In this document: positions 1-8,161 of the stretch, piece after piece
Position numbering within the stretch: position 1 is the stretch's first letter
Layout: each line of letters starts with the position of its first letter
Origin: Parvicella sp041583015
Lineage (GTDB): Bacteria > Bacteroidota > Bacteroidia > Flavobacteriales_D > Parvicellaceae
Assembly (NCBI GenBank): GCA_041583015.1
Contig: JBFHGR010000061.1
Coordinates: forward strand, 1 to 21,522
Direction of reading: 5' to 3'
DNA: 21,522 bases
The notes under the pieces: generated by a model
Told to the model about the DNA's origin: nothing
The model's database searches: none
The model's input: only the letters and a program-made list of their open reading frames with translations
Made by a program: the position numbers and the translations under genes

Positions 1-132
1 AAGATAATTAAATGTATGAGTTTGCCATTATCATTTACATTACGACCATCATGAATGCTTTTAAATAAGAAAAGGAAATACTAGAAATACGAACCTAGAA
101 TTACTAACATTGTAAATGTGACATCTTAACTC
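1..132. other. Left-edge region downstream of the efflux operon
   Basis: This AT-rich stretch lies beyond the stop codon of the TolC-like gene. I see no terminator hairpin with a T-tract and no gene with a start codon. On the minus strand one frame is open from about position 75 to the left edge, but it has no ATG, GTG or TTG start. A five-base inverted repeat (ACATT/AATGT, near 107-119) is too weak to call a terminator. Confidence 0.3.
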
Positions 133-1440
133 TTAGTCAACAAGAAAACCAGCAAACTTTTTCAGTTGCAACTCTGCAATTTTAGCATTATACGTAGCAT
201 TAAGCAATGTCAACTTAGTGTTTATTAAATTGAGTTGTGCTTGTCTAAAATCGAGTGAAGTAATTTTACCCAGATTGAATAATTCTTTTGATTTTAAAAA
301 GTTCTGATTGCTAATCTCGATATTGATCTTTTCATTTTCCATAATCGCTTTCTGCGTATTATACTCAGCCCAGTAATTAGCCAATTGATTCTCTAAGTTA
401 AGTGTCAATTTTTGTCGATTTATTTCTTGAGTTTTCAAAGCGATTTTTGCATTCTGAACTTTAACCTTAGTTGTACCTCCGTCAAAAATATTCCAACTTA
501 AACTCAATCCAGCATTCAATCCATTGCTCTGTTGTACAGCAAAAAATCCTGCGGGTCCATTATCATTATAGTTAATACCATACCCCACGGAAGTAGACAC
601 ACTAGGTAGCCAACCTGCTTGATTAATCTTTAAATCTTGCGCTGAAATAGATGAATAAATCTCCATTTGTTTCAGTTCATTATTCTGTGACCTTAATTGC
701 TCTAAAAGTGTCTCATATGAAAGCGCTTCATCAAGAACTACTGATTTATCTGCAACAAAAGGTGTATTCACATCTCTTCCCAATAAAAAATTGAGTGAAC
801 GTCTGTTATTTTGCACTAACACATCCACATTAATAAGATTTATGCTATCCGCATTAGCATCTACTCTTGCATTAAGCACATCTAAGGTTGTGCTTTGTCC
901 ATAACTAAGATTTGCCTCTAATCTTTCTACTCTCTCTTTAGAAATAGCGTAAGCCTCCTTCATTGTATTTAGCTGCTCCTGATTTCTAGCCATGTTATAA
1001 AAAGTTGTGTAAACATCTATCAAAGTATTTTCAATTTGAATTTGTTTTTGAGAATTAGACAATTCATATAAACTCTTGAGGTTGTCATATTTATATTTTC
1101 TTGCACCTCCGTTGAACAGGACGTAATTTAAACTAACAGAAGCTCCATATCCTTTGGTTTGAATTCCTTCAATTTTTCTCTCTACATTACTTTGATCTGT
1201 AAGTTTAGAATTGTTATTAGCATAATTCAAATTTCCACTTGCCGCTGCCGATGGAAGAAAACCCGAATTATAAATACTACTGTTATTCTCAGCCTCTTCT
1301 ACACTGTTCTGAGAAAGTTGAATATCAAAGTTATGATCTAGCGCTAGCGCTATTGCATCCTCTATCGTTAAAGGTTCCTGCGCTTTCCCTACAATAGGAA
1401 AAGACAGTAAAATTGTGATTATTATAAATAGCGATTTCAT
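133..1440 (-). CDS. TolC-family outer membrane efflux protein
   Basis: Outer-membrane channel of a tripartite efflux pump, predicted to connect the inner-membrane RND pump and its periplasmic adaptor to the outside. The 435-residue product begins with a signal peptide (hydrophobic residues 4-18, then GKAQ). It has the layout of the outer membrane efflux protein family: two related halves, each a long polar alpha-helical stretch followed by beta segments (for example GYGASVSLNYVLFNGG in the first half and GLNAGLSLSWNIFDGG in the second). The length is normal for the family. It is the last gene of the operon, 24 bp after the RND gene. The substrate cannot be told from sequence. Confidence 0.93.
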   Translation of the reverse strand: MKSLFIIITILLSFPIVGKAQEPLTIEDAIALALDHNFDIQLSQNSVEEAENNSSIYNSGFLPSAAASGNLNYANNNSKLTDQSNVERKIEGIQTKGYGASVSLNYVLFNGGARKYKYDNLKSLYELSNSQKQIQIENTLIDVYTTFYNMARNQEQLNTMKEAYAISKERVERLEANLSYGQSTTLDVLNARVDANADSINLINVDVLVQNNRRSLNFLLGRDVNTPFVADKSVVLDEALSYETLLEQLRSQNNELKQMEIYSSISAQDLKINQAGWLPSVSTSVGYGINYNDNGPAGFFAVQQSNGLNAGLSLSWNIFDGGTTKVKVQNAKIALKTQEINRQKLTLNLENQLANYWAEYNTQKAIMENEKINIEISNQNFLKSKELFNLGKITSLDFRQAQLNLINTKLTLLNATYNAKIAELQLKKFAGFLVD

Positions 1441-1464
1441 CTTAAATGGTTTTATAATCTTATT

Positions 1465-4400
1465 TTAAATACTGTTTATTGGAACTACATCATCCTCTTC
1501 ATGATCTGCAGTTAATTCTTTCACAGCTCTTTCCACTGACTCTTTGGTTGGTTTTTCTGTATTCCAAAAAGCCCATTTATCTGAATTCCAAAACCAAAGT
1601 GAATAAACTTTCAAGCCATTTATTGCTGCTAAAAATATTGGCAGTAAGAGTAGCGTCAAAACGGTTGCTATCATAATTCCATACACAATTGATATTGCCA
1701 TAGGGATAAGGAATTGAGCCTGTCTACTTTCTTCAAAAATCAATGGTGTAAGACCTGCAACAGTTGTTATTGTAGTCAGAAATATCGCTCTAAATCTAGA
1801 TTTACAAGCTTCTACTAAAGCATCATCAAATGTCATCCCTAGTTTTAAATTAATATTGAATTTACTAATCAATACCAATCCGTCATTAACCATAATTCCT
1901 ATCAAAGCAATGATACCCAAACCAGACAACATGTTAATAGGAAACCCATGAATCCAATGCCCCCAACCTATTCCAATTAAACTAAATGGAACTAAAGTAA
2001 TGAGCACAAATGGTTGACTATAACTACGGAATGTAAAAGCTATGACAATGTAAATAAGAACTAGAATTATCCAACCCGTAGGGTTAAGGGACTTCTGTGT
2101 TTTCTCAGCTTCTCTATTCTGACCTTCATACAGCGGAGTAATAGAATGATATTTAGCCAATATTTCAGGCATTACCGTCTCCTTAATATTATTCATGAAA
2201 TCCGTTGCACTCGCTTTTGGATCAATCAAATCTGCGGTCACTTGAATCTCTCTTTGTCCTTCAAGGTGATTTATAGATATTTCACCTCGTTCTATTTCGT
2301 AGGTTGCAATTTCTGCAAAAGGAACACGATCACCTGATGTCGCTACCAATTGCATGTTATCCAAATTGTTGATAGATTCTCTTTCTGCTTCTTCATACCT
2401 AACCCACACCTTTATCTCATCCTCTCCTCTTTGAAACCTTTGCGCTTGCGCTCCAAAAAATCCACTTCTTACTTGAGTCATAACATCGTTAAGAGTAAAT
2501 CCTAATAAGAACCCATTTGGCTTTAAGCTAATCTTAATTTCCTTAATTCCTTGCGGGTCATTATCCGTTATATCCTTGATTCCATCTATTTTACTTAACG
2601 CTTCTTTCAGTTCTTCTTTTGCTGCTGTCAATTCATTAATATTATTCCCAAGTAGGGATACCGCGATAGGACTACCTCCAAAACCTGAACCTGAACCAAA
2701 CACAATACTTTCTGCTCCAATAATTTCGAAAGCAGTATCTTGAATGGCATTGGTAATCTCATCTGCAGTAAAATCACGAGATTCACCTTGTAATAAATTT
2801 ACATTTAGCGCCCCAACAGAAGAACCTGGCCCTAGTTTTTTAATTACATTAAGTACAATAGATTCGCCTCCTGATTGCAGAGATTTATATTTTTCATTTA
2901 CATCCCAAACACTTTTCTCTAGGTTGGTCATGATTGAATCCGTCAATGCTTCGTTTGTACCTTGTGGCATGTTCAAGGTAATCTGCACCCTATCACTTGC
3001 TATTTTAGGAAAGAAAGTAGTTCGAATAATTCCACTTGTAATTCCTCCAAAAGTCAAGATCAATAACCCCACCAAAATTGCAAATCCCAATAACTTGAAT
3101 TTCATAAAGAAAGTCAAAACAGGAGCATACAATTTATCTCTTAGGAAAATCATAAATTTTTCAGCAACTACATTAAACTTGAAAGGTTTAGTTTTCTTCT
3201 GCAAAGTTTTGGAGTGCGCAACATGTGAAGGCAAAATAATTAATGCCTCTATAAGTGAAACCGTTAATGTAATTAGTACAATTACAGACACTTCACCAAA
3301 AAACTCTCCCAATCTCCCATCTAAGAATAAAAAAGTTGAAAACGCCAACATAGTGGTTAAGATGGCAGAAATAATTGGAGGTATCACTTCTAACGTTCCG
3401 TCAATTGCTGCACGAACAGGCGACTTTCCTCTTTCGTAGTGAGAATAAATATTTTCTGCAATTACAATTCCATCATCTACCAAAATCCCAATTACAATAA
3501 TCATAGCAAACAAAGACAAAACATTTATTGTAACATTAAACTGACCAGCTATTGCAAACATGCCCAAAAACGAAATTGGCAATCCAAATGCCACCCACAT
3601 GGCAATTCTTGGTTTTAAGAAAAGAGATAAAATCACCAAAACCAATAAAATACCTTGCCAAGCATTTTTCATCAACAACTCAGTTCTTTGATTAAGTGTA
3701 ATGGAAGAATCTGAGGTTACGTCAATGTGTGCATCATTTGATGTTTCATTATACTCTTCGATATATGCGTTAACTTTTTCTGCAGTAGAAATCAAATCTT
3801 CATTATTGGTATTTTGCACCGTAATTTTTACGGATCTATTTCCATTAAAGTATAAGGAATTAGGCGTTTCATTAAACTTATCCCGAAGCGTAGCTATTTG
3901 TTTAAGCAAAACAACATTTCCATTTGCTTCTGATTTTACAACAATATTTTCTAATTCATTAGCGTAATATGCTCTATTATTTGCTCTAATTAAATACTCT
4001 TCTGCATCTGTTTTTATAGACCCTCCTGTAGTGATAATGCTATTTTTAGATACAGCAGCAGCCACTTGAGCAAAACTCAAGTTATAAGCCCGTAATTTTG
4101 CTTCTGTAACCGCTATTTCAATTTCCTCGTCAGGGTATCCCTCTATTGCAACCTGAGAAATACCGTCCATTCTTAGCAACTCCTTTTCTATGGCTAATGC
4201 TTTTTGCTTGAGCACTGCCAAAGGCAACCCTTCACCACTTACGGCAAAAGTTATGGTTTCTCTTGTTGCCTCCTGTTTGGCAATAACAGGTGGTTCCATT
4301 CCTGTTGGAAAACTAGGCACTTTATCTACAGCATTTTTGACATCAGCGAGCACAACATCTGTATCATACTCTTTTAATGTTTCTACAGTAATTGCCGCAG

Positions 4401-4665
4401 AATTCTCATAAGAGCGTGATGTAATCCGCTCAATACCTACAATACCCTTTAGGTTTTCTTCAATTTTCAAAACTACGCCTTCTTCCATTTCTTGTGGAGA
4501 AGCTCCAGGATAAGTAAGATTGATGGTAATAATCCTAGAATCCGAAAGTGGAAAAAAGGAAGATGTAAGTGAGTTATATCCGAAATATCCAAAAAGTACA
4601 AACCCAAGTACCATAATCCAACCAGCAATTGGATATTTTATAAAATATGCTAAAATGTTTCTCAT
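1465..4665 (-). CDS. Efflux RND transporter permease subunit (AcrB/MexB-like)
   Basis: Inner-membrane proton-driven pump of the resistance-nodulation-division superfamily, 1066 residues, normal length. The N-terminus has a first membrane helix (about 12-31) followed by a porter-domain start containing YPGASPQEMEEGV, typical of the family. Membrane helix 4 carries the adjacent aspartates D397 and D398 in GILVDDGIVIAENIY, and the second half carries K935 in GIMVNDGLVLISKFN. These match the AcrB proton-relay residues D407, D408 and K940, so the pump looks functional. The helices come in two blocks (about 335-560 and 865-1010) separated by large periplasmic loops, as expected. It lies 20 bp after the adaptor gene and 24 bp before the TolC-like gene. 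It looks like the hydrophobic/amphiphilic compound group rather than a metal exporter, but the substrate is not determinable. Confidence 0.95.
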   Translation of the reverse strand: MRNILAYFIKYPIAGWIMVLGFVLFGYFGYNSLTSSFFPLSDSRIITINLTYPGASPQEMEEGVVLKIEENLKGIVGIERITSRSYENSAAITVETLKEYDTDVVLADVKNAVDKVPSFPTGMEPPVIAKQEATRETITFAVSGEGLPLAVLKQKALAIEKELLRMDGISQVAIEGYPDEEIEIAVTEAKLRAYNLSFAQVAAAVSKNSIITTGGSIKTDAEEYLIRANNRAYYANELENIVVKSEANGNVVLLKQIATLRDKFNETPNSLYFNGNRSVKITVQNTNNEDLISTAEKVNAYIEEYNETSNDAHIDVTSDSSITLNQRTELLMKNAWQGILLVLVILSLFLKPRIAMWVAFGLPISFLGMFAIAGQFNVTINVLSLFAMIIVIGILVDDGIVIAENIYSHYERGKSPVRAAIDGTLEVIPPIISAILTTMLAFSTFLFLDGRLGEFFGEVSVIVLITLTVSLIEALIILPSHVAHSKTLQKKTKPFKFNVVAEKFMIFLRDKLYAPVLTFFMKFKLLGFAILVGLLILTFGGITSGIIRTTFFPKIASDRVQITLNMPQGTNEALTDSIMTNLEKSVWDVNEKYKSLQSGGESIVLNVIKKLGPGSSVGALNVNLLQGESRDFTADEITNAIQDTAFEIIGAESIVFGSGSGFGGSPIAVSLLGNNINELTAAKEELKEALSKIDGIKDITDNDPQGIKEIKISLKPNGFLLGFTLNDVMTQVRSGFFGAQAQRFQRGEDEIKVWVRYEEAERESINNLDNMQLVATSGDRVPFAEIATYEIERGEISINHLEGQREIQVTADLIDPKASATDFMNNIKETVMPEILAKYHSITPLYEGQNREAEKTQKSLNPTGWIILVLIYIVIAFTFRSYSQPFVLITLVPFSLIGIGWGHWIHGFPINMLSGLGIIALIGIMVNDGLVLISKFNINLKLGMTFDDALVEACKSRFRAIFLTTITTVAGLTPLIFEESRQAQFLIPMAISIVYGIMIATVLTLLLLPIFLAAINGLKVYSLWFWNSDKWAFWNTEKPTKESVERAVKELTADHEEDDVVPINSI

Positions 4666-4685
4666 TGTTGCTTTTGATTTAGGAT

Positions 4686-5792
4686 TTAATTTTTAACTGT
4701 AACTTTCATTCCTTCATAACCTCCAGAAATCGGAAAAGCAACTAATTCAGAAGCGTCTTTCAACCCTCTAACCAAGACCGTATTTTCATTAGCATGCACT
4801 ATAGTAACTGGCACTTTTACCAATACATTATCTTCAACTGTAAAAACATAAGTTTGATCTACAATTAAACTTCTATCCATTTCAAATACATCCGATAATT
4901 GCTGCGCTTCAATATCTGCCTCTAGATATTCTCCCTCATTGAGTTCATCAGAAATAATCTCGACAAACATTTGAATAGTCTGAGAGCCTCTATCCACTTG
5001 CGGATTAATACGAGATACTTTTCCTTCGTATGTTGCAGAATGATTGGAATTAAAAAGAGTTACCTTCTTTCCAATTTTCAAGTAATCTACCCTACTTGCG
5101 TTAACATTTAGTTCTAATTCATAGACTCCAGTCTTTATAAACTCCCCTAGTTTTTGACCTGGTGTTACCAATGTACCTGGCGTGATATTAGCCTCAACTA
5201 AAACACCATCAAAAGGAGCAGAAATTGTATATTTTTGCAACCTTGTCTCCAAGTTTCTAATTGTATAAAAATTAGTAAACACAGCTTTACCTGAAATATA
5301 ATTTGAGAAATTTTCATTTTCGACATCAGGTAAATCTGGCAACATTTTATCACTGGAAATTTCATTTGCATAATTTTTCCAAGTAGATAGTTCCGCTGGA
5401 TAATCAAACTGAATATCTGCAAGCAAACTAATGATTAAACTTTTAAAATTTATTCTTTGTGATTTAACCGAAGCCAAAAATTCAGAATCATCAATACGAA
5501 TCAATGGCTGCCCTTTACTATAGTTAATTCCTGGCTTAAAAAGTTTCGATGTTTGTTTAAATATCCCTTGAACTTCTGCATATAAAACTGTTCTTTCCTT
5601 GGCCAGGATAGATCCAGTGCTTTGAATTTGTACCGGTAATGTATCATTAAGCACTTTAATTGTAGATACAACTTTAACATTTTTCTCTGTCTTCTTTCCT
5701 GGTTCCTTTTTGCTTTTATCCATCAATGATTTCCCACCTATGGCTAGTGCGATTATAGCTAGCGCTATAGGTAATTGAAGTATTTTTTTCAT
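4686..5792 (-). CDS. RND efflux periplasmic adaptor (membrane fusion protein)
   Basis: Periplasmic adaptor linking the RND pump to the TolC-like channel. The 368-residue protein has an N-terminal membrane anchor (about 5-22) with no clear lipobox. The lipoyl-like halves are visible as QSTGSILAKERTVLYAEVQGIF with GQPLIRIDDSEF, and later YTISAPFDGVLVEANITPGTLVTPGQKLGEF. Beta-barrel and membrane-proximal parts follow. The helical hairpin between the lipoyl halves is short and atypical: about 90 residues rich in N, D and aromatic residues. The gene starts 17 bp after the marR stop and ends 20 bp before the pump gene, consistent with one transcript. Confidence 0.9.
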   Translation of the reverse strand: MKKILQLPIALAIIALAIGGKSLMDKSKKEPGKKTEKNVKVVSTIKVLNDTLPVQIQSTGSILAKERTVLYAEVQGIFKQTSKLFKPGINYSKGQPLIRIDDSEFLASVKSQRINFKSLIISLLADIQFDYPAELSTWKNYANEISSDKMLPDLPDVENENFSNYISGKAVFTNFYTIRNLETRLQKYTISAPFDGVLVEANITPGTLVTPGQKLGEFIKTGVYELELNVNASRVDYLKIGKKVTLFNSNHSATYEGKVSRINPQVDRGSQTIQMFVEIISDELNEGEYLEADIEAQQLSDVFEMDRSLIVDQTYVFTVEDNVLVKVPVTIVHANENTVLVRGLKDASELVAFPISGGYEGMKVTVKN

Positions 5793-5809
5793 AGTTTTTT
5801 AGTTATAAA

Positions 5810-6268
5810 TTATGCTAGCTCTTCGCCTGAAATGTTTATTTGTATTTGTTTTAATATCTTAATAAAGACCTCCTTTTGGTCATTGCTAATGTTTTCCTCT
5901 ATGCATTGCGCTACTTGCAAAAAATATGGCCTTGCACTTTCTAAAACCTTCTGACCTTCAGGTGTTAATTTTATCTTGTTTCTTCTTTTATCCTCTTCAC
6001 ATGTGTGCTTTTCTATGTAGTTTTTACGCTTCAGGGTAGAAATCATACGAGTTAAAGAAGATTTATCACGATTTGAAAAAAATGCTAATTTATTCTGGCT
6101 GATTCCTGAATTTTCATCTATAGTTTTCAGCACTAAATACTGCATTTTACTTAAATCTATTCCGTGTTCATTTAAAAGATCATCAATTTTAAATTCAATC
6201 AATTTCATGGTACGACCCAACAATGGCCCTAGAGAATTATCAAATGATGTATTGTTTTCTTTTTTCAC
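5810..6268 (-). CDS. MarR-family transcriptional regulator, probably controls the efflux operon
   Basis: Winged-helix regulator of the MarR family. The helix-turn-helix is visible in GISQNKLAFFSNRDKSSLTRMISTLKRKNYIEK, followed by the wing DKRRNKIKLTPEG, which matches the DxR...LT family signature. I place the start at a GTG at 6268 (about 152 residues, starting KKENNTSF). The alternative ATG at 6304 adds 12 residues (MHMQLILCYICC) unlike MarR N-termini, and it lies inside the palindrome proposed as operator. The gene is first in the marR/adaptor/pump/channel operon. By analogy with MexR and similar regulators it probably represses the operon until an effector binds. The effector is unknown. 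Confidence 0.88.
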   Translation of the reverse strand: MKKENNTSFDNSLGPLLGRTMKLIEFKIDDLLNEHGIDLSKMQYLVLKTIDENSGISQNKLAFFSNRDKSSLTRMISTLKRKNYIEKHTCEEDKRRNKIKLTPEGQKVLESARPYFLQVAQCIEENISNDQKEVFIKILKQIQINISGEELA

Positions 6269-6287
6269 GCAGCAAATGTAACAAAGT

Positions 6288-6309
6288 ATTAGTTGCATAT
6301 GCAACTAAT
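6288..6309. promoter_or_regulatory. 22-bp perfect palindrome, candidate MarR operator
   Basis: The half-site ATTAGTTGCAT is followed immediately by its exact reverse complement, giving 22 bp with no mismatch. It begins 20 bp upstream of the GTG start of the MarR gene. It touches a weak -7-like element (TACTTTG on the minus strand, 6282-6288). MarR dimers usually bind palindromes of about 16-22 bp in their own promoters, so autorepression is the natural inference. Binding is not shown. Confidence 0.7.
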
Positions 6310-6537
6310 TTAACACAACAACTACCCGAGCATCTATTTGACTTTAATTCACCACCTGTAAACGCTGACTATAGACTTATTTCCGCATTTGTTTTTCTTT
6401 CGTTAAAAAAAGTTAACGTTTATTATGAAAGACTTATTTAAAACCATTTCACAACCAATACCTACATCTTTAACGCTCTAAAAACGTCACCTATCATTAA
6501 CCTTGACTATGAAAGTAAAACTCGATCCAATACGGCA
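6310..6537. other. Intergenic region between the marR operator and the tRNA terminator
   Basis: No convincing gene. The longest ATG frame examined (6425, 18 codons) has no support. A 6-bp inverted repeat CGTTAA/TTAACG at 6401-6418 encloses an A-run and could be a weak hairpin. No promoter of the TTTG/TAnnTTTG type stands out. Upstream activating sequence for the efflux operon could lie here. Confidence 0.3.
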
Positions 6538-6576
6538 TAAAAAAAGTCTTATCCTCTAGTGAGAATAAGACTTTTT
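6538..6576 (-). terminator. Terminator downstream of tRNA-Arg
   Basis: A 12-bp perfect stem, AAAAAGTCTTAT (6541-6552) with ATAAGACTTTTT (6565-6576), is extended by an inner CTC/GAG pairing across a TAGT loop. On the minus strand the hairpin is followed by a U-run encoded by the A-tract at 6538-6545. It lies 5 bp beyond the tRNA 3' end, so it should end the tRNA transcript. Confidence 0.8.
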
Positions 6577-6581
6577 ACTTG

Positions 6582-6655
6582 TGAGCCAGAAAGGATTCGA
6601 ACCTTTGACCGCCTCCTTAGAAGGGAGGTGCTCTATCCAGCTGAGCTACTGGCCC
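6582..6655 (-). tRNA. tRNA-Arg (anticodon UCU)
   Basis: The 74-nt cloverleaf reads on the minus strand. The acceptor arms GGGCCAG and CTGGCTC pair with one G-U. The D-arm is GCTC...GAGC. The anticodon stem CCTCC/GGAGG encloses the loop CTTCTAA (anticodon TCT). The T-arm contains GGTTCGAATCC with the TTCGAAT loop. The discriminator is A, and CCA is not encoded (the next bases are CAA). It decodes AGA/AGG. A Bacteroidota-type promoter precedes it and a hairpin terminator follows, so it is a single-gene unit. Confidence 0.97.
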
Positions 6656-6680
6656 ATCGATTTGTTTCCAAATGCGGGTG

Positions 6681-6710
6681 CAAAAATAGTAAAATATTTA
6701 ACGCTCCAAA
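6681..6710 (-). promoter_or_regulatory. Promoter of tRNA-Arg
   Basis: On the minus strand a -33 TTTG (6707-6710), an 18-nt spacer and a -7 TATTTTTG (6681-6688) match the Bacteroidota sigma-A consensus TTTG/TAnnTTTG. The tRNA 5' end is 25 nt downstream of the -7 box, leaving a short leader for processing. Confidence 0.65.
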
Positions 6711-6728
6711 ACTTTTATAAAAAAAACC

Positions 6729-7679
6729 TTAATCTTTTATTTTCAAAAAACGCTTCATTCCAATCCATTGCCCCTTAAAAAAGCCAACTTCATTATATGG
6801 ATTATCCTCAATACCAATCACATAGACATCATTAGGCTTTTGATATGTTCCAAAAAGTAAATCCCACCAAATAAAAAATGTACTGTAGTTTTTATTGAAA
6901 TCTTTTTCTTCAATGCTATGATGCAACCTATGGGCTGCTGGGCTAATAAGAATTGTCTTTCCAATAATTCCCAATTTCCAATTGACATCAGAATGTAGTA
7001 AATACTGGTAAAACTCTCTAAAACCATACACTAAAAATATACTTAAGGCAGGTACTCCAAGTAATGCAAAAAACAAACCAGTAAACAAATGATAAAAACC
7101 CGCTTCCACAATGTGTCCACGCGTAGTGGTGAGCAAATTAAATTCATCTGCGCTATGATGATAAGCATGTAATTCCCAAAATGGTCTGATATGCATAAAC
7201 CTATGACCAATATAATGTTTAAAATCTGTGAGAACAAAGACAAAAAAGAATTGCGCATAAACATTGTCTATGTATTGAGAAAGATTAAGGTTTATAAATT
7301 TACTGAATAATCCTGCTAGAAAATAAAATATTCCTACCGTAAAAAGGAAATACATGACTTCATAAATCTTAAATAAACTTAGAAAATAACACCACAAATC
7401 AATTTTGGCTGAACCTGAAGGCTTTATTAATAATCTCCTCAGACCACTTTTCTCCCAACCTAAACTCATCAAATCAATTAACACGGCTGCCGTACTAAGC
7501 ATCACCCCAATGAGTACCAACCTAAAGGATAACTTAGATAATTGAGATGCATCTAAAAGTAATTTCATGAAAAAATCTGGATCACTCCATAAAGTTGCCA
7601 ATTTTTCCCAGTAAAAAAATAACATTCCTAGAATTAGAATTAACAAAAAAATAAGTGCTATGGAAAGATTTCTATTCAC
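6729..7679 (-). CDS. Membrane sterol desaturase / fatty acid hydroxylase family protein
   Basis: Predicted di-iron membrane oxygenase of the fatty acid hydroxylase superfamily, 316 residues. The family histidine clusters are present: H155 and H159 (HYIGH, followed by H163), H171/H174/H175 (HAYHH), and H250/H253/H254 (HRLHH), with extra conserved-looking H189 and H229. Membrane helices are visible at about 6-23, 52-70, 97-124, 142-152 and 200-217. The family hydroxylates or desaturates lipids. Bacteroidota members often act on lipids or carotenoids, but the substrate here is not determinable. Neighbouring genes give no pathway hint. The start at 7679 is supported by the hydrophobic N-terminus, although a -7 box lies only 4 bp upstream. 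Confidence 0.88.
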   Translation of the reverse strand: MNRNLSIALIFLLILILGMLFFYWEKLATLWSDPDFFMKLLLDASQLSKLSFRLVLIGVMLSTAAVLIDLMSLGWEKSGLRRLLIKPSGSAKIDLWCYFLSLFKIYEVMYFLFTVGIFYFLAGLFSKFINLNLSQYIDNVYAQFFFVFVLTDFKHYIGHRFMHIRPFWELHAYHHSADEFNLLTTTRGHIVEAGFYHLFTGLFFALLGVPALSIFLVYGFREFYQYLLHSDVNWKLGIIGKTILISPAAHRLHHSIEEKDFNKNYSTFFIWWDLLFGTYQKPNDVYVIGIEDNPYNEVGFFKGQWIGMKRFLKIKD

Positions 7680-7683
7680 AGTT

Positions 7684-7691
7684 CAAAGATA
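7684..7691 (-). promoter_or_regulatory. -7 box TATCTTTG, possible leaderless promoter of the desaturase gene
   Basis: TATCTTTG on the minus strand fits TAnnTTTG exactly and ends 4 bp before the ATG at 7679, which would put transcription start at or just inside the start codon. I see no clear TTTG about 18 nt upstream. Either the mRNA is leaderless, the true start is a later codon (ATG of residue 19), or the match is chance. Confidence 0.3.
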
Positions 7692-7718
7692 CAATATCTA
7701 CTAATTCCAGAATTAAAA

Positions 7719-7748
7719 TTTGAATAATCAAAATTTACATTAATTTTA
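7719..7748 (+). promoter_or_regulatory. Promoter of the lipoprotein/DUF2490 pair
   Basis: TTTG (7719-7722), an 18-nt spacer and TAATTTTA (7741-7748), one base from the TAnnTTTG consensus, lie 23 nt before the ATG at 7772. The spacing equals that of the HU and tRNA promoters in this window. Confidence 0.5.
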
Positions 7749-7771
7749 CATTCAATTAACATTACAATAAC

Positions 7772-8161
7772 ATGAAACAAACATTGATTGCACTTTTCTC
7801 ATTAGTCGTACTGGGAAGTTGTACAAAAGTAGAGGGAACGGGAGGCGCAGCTACTGTATCCGGAACAGTAATGGTAGAGGAATACAACACATTTGGGACA
7901 TTGCTCGCCACATATCCTGCTCAAGATCAAGATGTTTTTATCATTTATGGTTCTGATGACAATATTGTTGATGATGACGTTGCTACAAGTTACGATGGCA
8001 CCTTTGAGTTTGAATTTTTAAGGCAAGGAAATTACACAGCATTCGTTTATTCTGATTGTAGAACTTGTGATTCTGGTGATAGTGTTGTGAAAGTATCCTT
8101 TGAAATTGATGCTAAAAAAGATGAATTAGACTTAGGCACAATTACAATTCACAAATATTGA
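7772..8161 (+). CDS. Small predicted lipoprotein with a beta-sandwich-like domain
   Basis: A 129-residue exported lipoprotein. The signal sequence ends in a lipobox, VLGSC, with the modified cysteine at residue 17. The rest (ATVSGTVMVEEYN..., SYDGTFEFEFLRQGNYTAFVYSD) resembles a carboxypeptidase-regulatory-like or prealbumin-like beta-sandwich: a SGTV strand start, then a G-x-F-E-F strand and a GNYTAFVY strand. A CRTC pair lies at about residues 99-102. Its last codon and stop overlap the start codon of the next gene, an outer-membrane protein, which suggests paired expression and perhaps a shared location. The family is not recognised with certainty. Confidence 0.8.
   Translation: MKQTLIALFSLVVLGSCTKVEGTGGAATVSGTVMVEEYNTFGTLLATYPAQDQDVFIIYGSDDNIVDDDVATSYDGTFEFEFLRQGNYTAFVYSDCRTCDSGDSVVKVSFEIDAKKDELDLGTITIHKY

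Noticed and set aside
1..75. Minus-strand open frame reading FKSIHDGRNVNDNGKL towards the left edge
   Set aside because: No start codon and too short to judge; it could be the beginning or remnant of a gene outside the window, but nothing supports it.
2744..3439. 231-codon frame on the plus strand inside the RND gene
   Set aside because: It is the reverse reading of a complete, conserved pump gene, with no family likeness of its own.
6269..6304. Twelve extra N-terminal residues of the MarR protein from the ATG at 6304
   Set aside because: The ATG lies inside the perfect palindrome, and the extra residues are hydrophobic and cysteine-rich, unlike MarR proteins; GTG at 6268 fits better.
6425..6481. 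18-codon ATG frame between the efflux operon and the tRNA
   Set aside because: No promoter, no hydrophobic or conserved pattern, and length expected by chance.
6581..6778. Open frame of 65 codons starting MSQKGFEPLTASLEG on the plus strand
   Set aside because: It is the antisense reading of tRNA-Arg, a well-known annotation artefact.
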